Translations under genes and position numbers: made by a program
Source: Sulfurovum sp.
Lineage (GTDB): Bacteria > Campylobacterota > Campylobacteria > Campylobacterales > Sulfurovaceae
Length of the DNA: 18,986 nt
Direction: 5' to 3'
Assembly (NCBI GenBank): GCA_020726085.1
Contig: DYTG01000020.1
Coordinates: forward strand, 1 to 18,986
Shown here: positions 14,351-18,986 of the stretch, one piece after another
Numbering within the stretch: position 1 is the first letter of the stretch
Layout of the letters: the number at the start of each line of letters is the position of its first letter
Notes under the pieces: model-generated
What the model was told of the DNA's origin: nothing
What the model saw: the letters and a program-made list of their open reading frames with translations, nothing else
The model's database searches: none

Positions 14351-15805
14351 ATGTTTAGTCTCAAACCTTTTTTTACTCACGCTCTACTTATCGCCCTTTC
14401 ATTCATTGGTGCCTACACCTTTACACAATCTGTCCAAAAAGAGATTGCTTCGCTTCAAGCCTCTCATTATGAACGTGAGAGCAAACAGCTCGTAGAGTCT
14501 TTTTTGCATTTGGAAAACTCCAAGCAAACCTATCTCTCCAAGATAGACACTACCGCATTGATACTTATGTCTAAAAATCCCAATAAAGTAATAGCCCAAG
14601 CTATGCCCCATCATGCTTTGGAGCATTACAACCTCACAAGCCTCAATGCAGATAGCCAAAAAATGGAACTCATCCAACAAAAAGGACTCAACTATTTTCT
14701 CAAAACACCGCACTACCGTATCTATCAAAATCATCTCATTGTACCGTATAAAATCACACAAAACAATCAAGACCTCGGGTATTATCTCTTGATTAAAGCC
14801 ATTGAGCCTTATAGTAAAAACTCTATTTATCTTTTGGGTTTTGGGGTTTTTGGGGTACTCTTTTTGGTGCTTTTTTTTATTATGCAATTTTATCAAAACA
14901 AACAAGAGATCACTATTCAAAAAGAGCACTTCAAAGAAATTATCAACTCAACCCTTGACATTATTATGATTTTTGATCACGATCGGCTCATTGATGCCAA
15001 TCTGGCCTTTTATAAATTATTTGAAGATTGCAAAACGTTGGAGGATTTTGAAAAATCACACAACACAATCGCTAATCTCTTCGTGCAAGAAGAGGGATTT
15101 ATACAAAAAATAATAGGAGGTTATCACTGGGTCGAGTATGCCTATCATCACAAAACCAAAGAGCATCAGCTCAAGATAAACTACAAGCAACAAGAGCATA
15201 TCTTCGCTCTCAAAGTTCAAGCCCTCTCGCAATCGGGTGCCAAAATATACACCCATCAAGAACTCTACACCGTAGTATTGAGCGATATTACGACTATGAA
15301 ACGCTACCAAGAGGAGCTTGAGCGTGTATCCAAAACCGATATTTTAACCAAACTGGGCAATAGAGAATCTTTTTATCAAAACATTCACATGGAGTTAGCA
15401 AGAGCCAAACGTCACGATACAGAGCTCTCTCTCATTGTCTTTGATATTGATCGCTTCAACAAAATCAATGAACTCTACGGACAAGATGTAGGGGATGGTG
15501 TTTTGATTAAAATTGCTCAATCGGTAAAAGATTTTTTGCGTACTACCGATGTTTTGTGTCGCTACAGCGGCGATGAGTTTAGGGTTATTCTTCCCAAAGT
15601 ACAAAGCTCGGGTGCATTGATTTTGGCACAACGTATTATAGAGCGTATCAAACGCTTAGATGTCTCACCCGTTGATGGCGTTACCATCAGTGCAGGAGTA
15701 ACGCAGTATCGCACAAGTGATACCCTAGATACTCTCTTGATGCGTACCACCCAAGCGCTCAATCAAGCCAAATCCAAAGGTGGAAATGGTGCAGAGCTTA
15801 TCTAA
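14351..15805 (+). CDS. Membrane PAS-GGDEF diguanylate cyclase
   Basis: A 484-residue signalling protein. Membrane helices are at about 7-26 and 158-180, enclosing a periplasmic sensor domain of about 130 residues. A cytoplasmic PAS domain spans about 195-315 (EIINSTLDIIMIFDHD at its start, TVVLSDITTMKR at its end), then a GGDEF domain from about 325. The domain has TDILTKLGNRESF, FDIDRFNKIN with the metal-binding aspartate, and the signature as SGDEF (406-410). An RTTD inhibitory site (397-400) lies the normal five residues upstream, so product feedback is likely. The first glycine of GGDEF is serine, a substitution that often keeps activity, but this is not certain. There is no EAL domain. 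The ribosome binding site is weak. Confidence 0.88.
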   Translation: MFSLKPFFTHALLIALSFIGAYTFTQSVQKEIASLQASHYERESKQLVESFLHLENSKQTYLSKIDTTALILMSKNPNKVIAQAMPHHALEHYNLTSLNADSQKMELIQQKGLNYFLKTPHYRIYQNHLIVPYKITQNNQDLGYYLLIKAIEPYSKNSIYLLGFGVFGVLFLVLFFIMQFYQNKQEITIQKEHFKEIINSTLDIIMIFDHDRLIDANLAFYKLFEDCKTLEDFEKSHNTIANLFVQEEGFIQKIIGGYHWVEYAYHHKTKEHQLKINYKQQEHIFALKVQALSQSGAKIYTHQELYTVVLSDITTMKRYQEELERVSKTDILTKLGNRESFYQNIHMELARAKRHDTELSLIVFDIDRFNKINELYGQDVGDGVLIKIAQSVKDFLRTTDVLCRYSGDEFRVILPKVQSSGALILAQRIIERIKRLDVSPVDGVTISAGVTQYRTSDTLDTLLMRTTQALNQAKSKGGNGAELI

Positions 15806-17058
15806 AACGTCAATTTTTGTGAGGCATCAAATCCATAAAGATCCTCACTCATAATCAAACCCCCACAATCATCCACAAACGCCGTAAGATAAACGGTGTG
15901 GACTCGAATGGGAGCTTTGAGATTGATATTGTGGGTCTTGTAGGAGTTGTATTTAGCTTTGACCGATTGGGGCGATTCGTGGGTGTATTTGGCGGCTACA
16001 TGGTGCAACATATCGAGCGGTTTTTCCAAACGGATACACCCAGAGCTTTGCGAACGAGAGGCACGGGTACGGGTTTTAAAAAGCTCTTTGGCATTGGTAT
16101 CGTGCATATAGACAGCGTAGTGGTTGGGGAAAATAAACTTCACACGTCCCAAAGCGTTGCCTTTGGAGGGTTTTTGGATAAATTTATAGGGAATTGGCTT
16201 GTTTTTGTTTTGCAAATAGGGTGTCCAATCAATAGAGGCGGGGTTAAAGGATTCGCAACTTAAATCGTAACATTTTTTGGCTACCATATTGCGTGAGTTC
16301 AAATAGCCCGAGCCATTGCGTACATAAGGAATAATGGTTTTTCGTGCGATGGAATCGGGTACATTCCATGTAGGATTGACGACAATGTATTGCATAGCGG
16401 AGCTAAAAATAGGGGTTTGCTTCTCATATTTGCCAATAACAACTCCAAATTTCATCGCTGTTTTTTGATTTTCTACGAAACGCATGGTAAATTCAGGCAC
16501 GTTAATCATCACATAATTTTGACCCAAATAAGGTGTGAGGAGTTTGAGTCGCTCAATATTAAGTCGGATTTTATGCAACGTTTTGGCATCGGTTTTGCCA
16601 CTGGCTTTGAGAAGTTTGTACTTATTGACCAACGCAAAAAACTCTGGATGGGTAGGAATGTAGGGCTTTAGGATATTTTCAATCGTTTCACCTTTTTGGA
16701 GTTGTGCAACGATAGTGTTGCCATTGATTTTTTGAAAATCAAATTGGTAATTGGTATCTACATCACGGTGCTTTTTGGTCGCTTGTGAGGCGTTGAAGCT
16801 TTTGATATTGATACACCCATTGGCTAGATTTTGAGTATAGGCTAAAAGCATTTTGGTTAATAATTTAGAATCGTTTGAACTCTTTACTTGATTGTAGAGC
16901 TGCGTTTGATTGCACATAGAGAGGTATTTATCCTCTTGCAATATCTTCATAAAGGCACTTTTGTTGCCACTGCTCCATCCGCTGGTATCGACGATAACAC
17001 TCGTACAGCTACTTAGCAATAATAAAACACCCACAACCACTAATAATTTAATTCGCAT
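15802..17058 (-). CDS. YcbB-like L,D-transpeptidase, lipoprotein
   Basis: A 418-residue predicted lipoprotein: MRIK, a hydrophobic stretch, then LSSC with C18 as the lipidated residue. A large N-terminal region (about 40-180) precedes a YkuD-type domain of the YcbB/LdtD kind. VVNPTWNVPDSIA, YMHDTN with H319, and RSQSSGCIRLEKP with the nucleophile C341 are all present. It would form 3-3 crosslinks in peptidoglycan in the periplasm. The YcbB set usually has a substrate-loop insertion between YkuD blocks, and residues about 250-300 here could be that. AAAGGA precedes the ATG, and the gene overlaps the end of the flavoprotein gene upstream by 11 bases, so translation is probably coupled. Its 3' end overlaps the convergent GGDEF gene by 4 bases. 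Confidence 0.88.
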   Translation of the reverse strand: MRIKLLVVVGVLLLLSSCTSVIVDTSGWSSGNKSAFMKILQEDKYLSMCNQTQLYNQVKSSNDSKLLTKMLLAYTQNLANGCINIKSFNASQATKKHRDVDTNYQFDFQKINGNTIVAQLQKGETIENILKPYIPTHPEFFALVNKYKLLKASGKTDAKTLHKIRLNIERLKLLTPYLGQNYVMINVPEFTMRFVENQKTAMKFGVVIGKYEKQTPIFSSAMQYIVVNPTWNVPDSIARKTIIPYVRNGSGYLNSRNMVAKKCYDLSCESFNPASIDWTPYLQNKNKPIPYKFIQKPSKGNALGRVKFIFPNHYAVYMHDTNAKELFKTRTRASRSQSSGCIRLEKPLDMLHHVAAKYTHESPQSVKAKYNSYKTHNINLKAPIRVHTVYLTAFVDDCGGLIMSEDLYGFDASQKLTF

Positions 17059-18193
17059 TCAAATCCTTTACGCATTGATAGGCACTGCTAAATGCCCATT
17101 GAAAGTTATATCCACCCAGTTGCCCCGTTACGTCGAGTACCTCACCCACAAAATAGAGATTATTCACCAAAAGACTTCGCATGGTTTGTTTATCTATCTC
17201 ATCGGTATGGATACCTCCGCACGTCACTTCGGCTTTGGAATAGCCAAAATTTCCCGCAGGAGCAAACGTATAGGCACTTAGTTGCTCTAACACCTCTAAC
17301 TCATTTCGCTTAAGCTCTTTGATGGACTTATCGATTAAATCAAATTGTACCAAAAAAGCCTTGGTAAGTCGTTTGGGTAGAGGCAAAAGTGTGCTGATTA
17401 ATTTGTTAGCGTTGCGGTGTTGGCTTAGCTTGAAGCCATTGAGAAAATCTATACTCATCGTGCCTTTTTGCCAATAGAGCGAGGCATTCAGTACTGCCGG
17501 CCCCGAAATACCTTTGTGCGCAAAAAGCAACGAGCCGCTAAAAGTTCTCCCTTCTACAGTAATAGCCACGGGAGTACTCACACCGCTAAGCTCTTTGAAA
17601 AAAAACTGCTCTTTTTGGAGCGTAAAGCCCACCAAGGCAGGAGAGGTTTTGGCTACACTATGCCCAAAATCTTGTGCGATAGTATAACCTATACCACTCG
17701 CCCCAATCGTAGCATAGCTCAATCCCCCACAGGCTACTACCAATTTTTTGGCTTTAATCACACCTCTATTAGTCGCTATCACAAACAGCCCCTTCTCAAC
17801 CCTCACTTGCTCTACGAGAGTATTGAGACGCAAATTTTGAGGCGATAGGGAAGCACCCAAAAGCTCTATTATCTCTTTGGCACTGTTGGGGCAAAAGTAT
17901 TGATGCTCTTTTTTCACAACAGGATGTAATCCTCTCTCTTGTAGCCACTTCAAAAGAGCTTTAGAACCAAACCCATCCAAAATAGGCGCAATAAAATCGC
18001 TATCGCCCACATAGTGACTAGTATCCACAAAACCGTTGGTAATATTGCACTTACCGCCACCCGAAATAGCTATTTTTGCACCGATTTTGGGGTTGCTATC
18101 GATGAGGATAAAATCTTTGTTGTGTAGATTAGCAGCGACAAAAAGCCCACTCGCCCCCGCCCCCATAATGGCTATCTCTTTTATATTGCTCAT
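17048..18193 (-). CDS. HI0933/YhiN-family FAD flavoprotein
   Basis: A 381-residue flavoprotein of the HI0933 (YhiN/BaiN-like) family. The FAD dinucleotide-binding motif GAGASG is at residues 11-16, followed by the hallmark KIAISGGGKCNITN, VVACGGLSY, and the C-terminal block TCGGIHTDEI...GEVLDVTGQLGGYNFQWA. It is complete and of normal length. Members are mostly uncharacterised oxidoreductases; one relative reduces bile-acid intermediates, which is unlikely to be the role here. It is transcribed leftward with the YcbB-like L,D-transpeptidase, which overlaps its end. The decayed toxin gene ends just upstream, at 18225. Confidence 0.9.
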   Translation of the reverse strand: MSNIKEIAIMGAGASGLFVAANLHNKDFILIDSNPKIGAKIAISGGGKCNITNGFVDTSHYVGDSDFIAPILDGFGSKALLKWLQERGLHPVVKKEHQYFCPNSAKEIIELLGASLSPQNLRLNTLVEQVRVEKGLFVIATNRGVIKAKKLVVACGGLSYATIGASGIGYTIAQDFGHSVAKTSPALVGFTLQKEQFFFKELSGVSTPVAITVEGRTFSGSLLFAHKGISGPAVLNASLYWQKGTMSIDFLNGFKLSQHRNANKLISTLLPLPKRLTKAFLVQFDLIDKSIKELKRNELEVLEQLSAYTFAPAGNFGYSKAEVTCGGIHTDEIDKQTMRSLLVNNLYFVGEVLDVTGQLGGYNFQWAFSSAYQCVKDLNAN

Positions 18194-18224
18194 ATTGGCT
18201 CACTTGGTATCAAAAAATATATTT

Positions 18225-18341
18225 TTAAAGATAAACATCTTTTCTATGAACGATTTTCGAGATAAGCATCAGATTATCCTCTTTGTCAAGTTTGCTGAGT
18301 TGTTTAACGGCTTTTGGGTCGTACTCTGCATCATAAGCCAA
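18225..18341 (-). pseudogene. RelE/ParE-type toxin remnant, truncated
   Basis: Frame from 18341 (TTG) to TAA 18225 reads LAYDAEYDPKAVKQLSKLDK and continues to LISKIVHRKDVYL. The EYDPKAVKQLSKLDK block matches the N-terminal helices of RelE/ParE-superfamily ribosome-dependent or gyrase-directed toxins. Only 38 of the usual 85-95 residues remain, without the catalytic C-terminal half, and the first codon is TTG instead of ATG. It overlaps the end of the antitoxin remnant, the usual order and spacing of such pairs. The sequence running into the YhiN gene (18194-18224) is AT-rich and shows no further toxin homology. Confidence 0.72.
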
Positions 18342-18544
18342 GAGATTCTCTTACATTTTGATGCGATACCCTTTGCAAAGTTCCCATTTTGTAATCTTGA
18401 ACGGTTTTTGTAACCGCTTGTGCGTCAAAATAGTCTTGCAATGCTTCTCTGATTATTTGAGTTTTTTTCTTTCCATTCTCCAACGCAGTGACGCATCATT
18501 CATCGATTAAATTTTCTTCCAAAGTGATAGTTATTTTTTGTCAT
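18331..18544 (-). pseudogene. Ribbon-helix-helix antitoxin remnant, frameshifted
   Basis: ATG 18544 has an excellent AAGGAG six bases upstream and an extended -10 box. The literal frame stops after 14 codons, but removing one A from the A6 run (18539-18534) gives MTKITITLEENLIDE, a TGA (18498-18496), then VTALENGKKKTQIIREAL and onward to the stop at 18331. ITITLEENL is the DNA-binding strand and KTQIIREALQDYF the helix of RHH (CopG/Arc-type) antitoxins; the tail VSHQNVRESLGL resembles the toxin-binding end. With a frameshift and a nonsense codon it cannot make functional antitoxin. The intact promoter and ribosome binding site suggest recent decay. Confidence 0.75.
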
Positions 18545-18653
18545 AGCACTCTCCTTGTTTTGCCATATTATACCATACTTTTTTGAGAGGAATAATCTTT
18601 TGCTTTCGTAACAAACCGCAAAGAAAATCCTCAACACTCAAAAGCCCATCCAT
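18531..18653 (-). CDS. Possible 40-residue small ORF
   Basis: ATG 18653 is preceded by GGAG 7 bases upstream (AAAAAGGGAG) and opens a 40-codon frame that starts MDGLLSVEDFLCGLLRKQK and ends inside the antitoxin start region at 18531. It overlaps the antitoxin promoter, ribosome binding site and first codons, so it could be a leader peptide, a fragment of a lost gene, or chance. I recognise no family. Confidence 0.2.
   Translation of the reverse strand: MDGLLSVEDFLCGLLRKQKIIPLKKVWYNMAKQGECYDKK
18567..18575 (-). promoter_or_regulatory. Extended -10 promoter of the decayed toxin-antitoxin pair
   Basis: The minus strand reads TGGTATAAT at 18575-18567, an extended -10 element 22 bases before the antitoxin ATG, with AAGGAG (18556-18551) between. 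Confidence 0.6.
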
Positions 18654-18668
18654 CCATTAGCTCCCTTT

Positions 18669-18986
18669 TTATAATTTCAATCTTCCCAAAATATCCAAAG
18701 TTCCCATCTCAAACTTTGAAAATCCAAACCATTTTTTACCCAAATCTTTCAAACTAGCCCCAATATGAAAAACCTCTTTTTTGTCAAGTATTAAAAATCT
18801 ATCGTGAGAGTTTTTGAACTCAATAAGTTCTATATTTTGATATTGTGAAGTGTATTTTTGATAGTCAAGTTTGAGTTGTTTGGAGATATTTCCCGTATAA
18901 ATTTTGATTTTGAGATTTGGATATTTGCTAAAAAGTGTAAAAACCGTATCATCGATATAATTATCAATAAGCACGACTTCGCTTTT
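18669..18986 (-). CDS. PLD-like domain protein, C-terminal part (cut by window edge)
   Basis: The frame enters from beyond position 18986 (KSEVVLIDNYIDD) and ends at 18669, so only the last 105 or so residues are seen. The blocks LIDNYIDD, HDRFLILD and FHIGASLKDLGKKWFGFSK match the phospholipase-D-like C-terminal domain found in accessory proteins, often behind an ORF6N or RhuM-like DNA-binding domain. HDRFLILD corresponds to the HxK-type phosphodiesterase motif with arginine in place of lysine. Function is unknown; such genes are frequently on mobile or defence-linked DNA. The N-terminal domain lies outside the window, so the full identity is open. Confidence 0.7.
   Translation of the reverse strand, partial: KSEVVLIDNYIDDTVFTLFSKYPNLKIKIYTGNISKQLKLDYQKYTSQYQNIELIEFKNSHDRFLILDKKEVFHIGASLKDLGKKWFGFSKFEMGTLDILGRLKL

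Noticed and set aside
14399..14929. Minus-strand open frame of 176 codons
   Set aside because: It is antisense to the GGDEF protein and starts and ends inside it; a shadow frame.
3909..18498. Alternative genetic code or selenocysteine-type readthrough to explain in-frame stops
   Set aside because: The interrupting codons are TAA, TAG and TGA in different genes and come with frameshifts and deletions, while many intact genes here end normally with each of them. Decay is simpler.
1..18986. CRISPR array, prophage or insertion sequence
   Set aside because: No spaced direct repeats, transposase, integrase or phage structural genes were seen on either strand.

Overview
This window looks like a chromosomal segment of a Campylobacterota (epsilonproteobacterial) bacterium, probably a free-living, sulfur-oxidising, microaerophilic type of the Sulfurimonas/Sulfurovum kind. 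The grounds are the style of HolA, CcoG, Tpx and the short L,D-transpeptidases, the AmmeMemoRadiSam genes, the AT-rich intergenic DNA, the tight gene packing and the many extended -10 promoters (TGnTATAAT). The genus assignment is inference.

Layout. 1-3820: tRNA-Thr with a near-perfect promoter, holA, a small membrane-anchored unknown, and a leftward rpe-trpF-dnaQ-like operon. 3849-5216: the rightward A and B genes of an AmmeMemoRadiSam system, both broken (a nonsense codon in A, an internal frame-shifting deletion in B). 5217-7364: leftward genes, namely a lipoprotein L,D-transpeptidase overlapping a small unknown, thiol peroxidase tpx, and a conserved unknown; a hairpin with a C/U-rich loop lies downstream of tpx. 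7495-8469: rightward hemerythrin-domain protein and a small helical unknown. 8471-11052: leftward glutaminase, an MscS-type channel, and a remnant of an MTH1187/UPF0045 thiamine-binding-type gene. 11171-14086: rightward ccoG (maturation of cbb3 oxidase), a small single-span membrane protein and a sulfide:quinone-oxidoreductase-like flavoprotein, which form a respiratory operon with a palindrome in its promoter. 14087-14350: hairpin-rich intergenic DNA. 14351-15805: membrane PAS-GGDEF protein. 15802-18193: leftward YhiN-type flavoprotein and a YcbB-like L,D-transpeptidase. 18194-18986: accessory-looking end with a decayed ribbon-helix-helix/RelE toxin-antitoxin pair and the C-terminus of a PLD-like protein running off the edge.

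Most of the window is ordinary housekeeping and respiratory gene content. The unusual part is gene decay: AmmeMemoRadiSam A and B, the thiamine-binding family gene and the toxin-antitoxin pair are all disabled. The interrupting codons include TAA, TAG and TGA, which argues against recoding. The most interesting unexplained signal is the hairpin beyond tpx, whose leftward RNA would display a CCUCCUCC-type loop complementary to Shine-Dalgarno sequences. I did not find a clearly novel multi-gene system. All homology statements rest on motif recognition by eye, without database searches.
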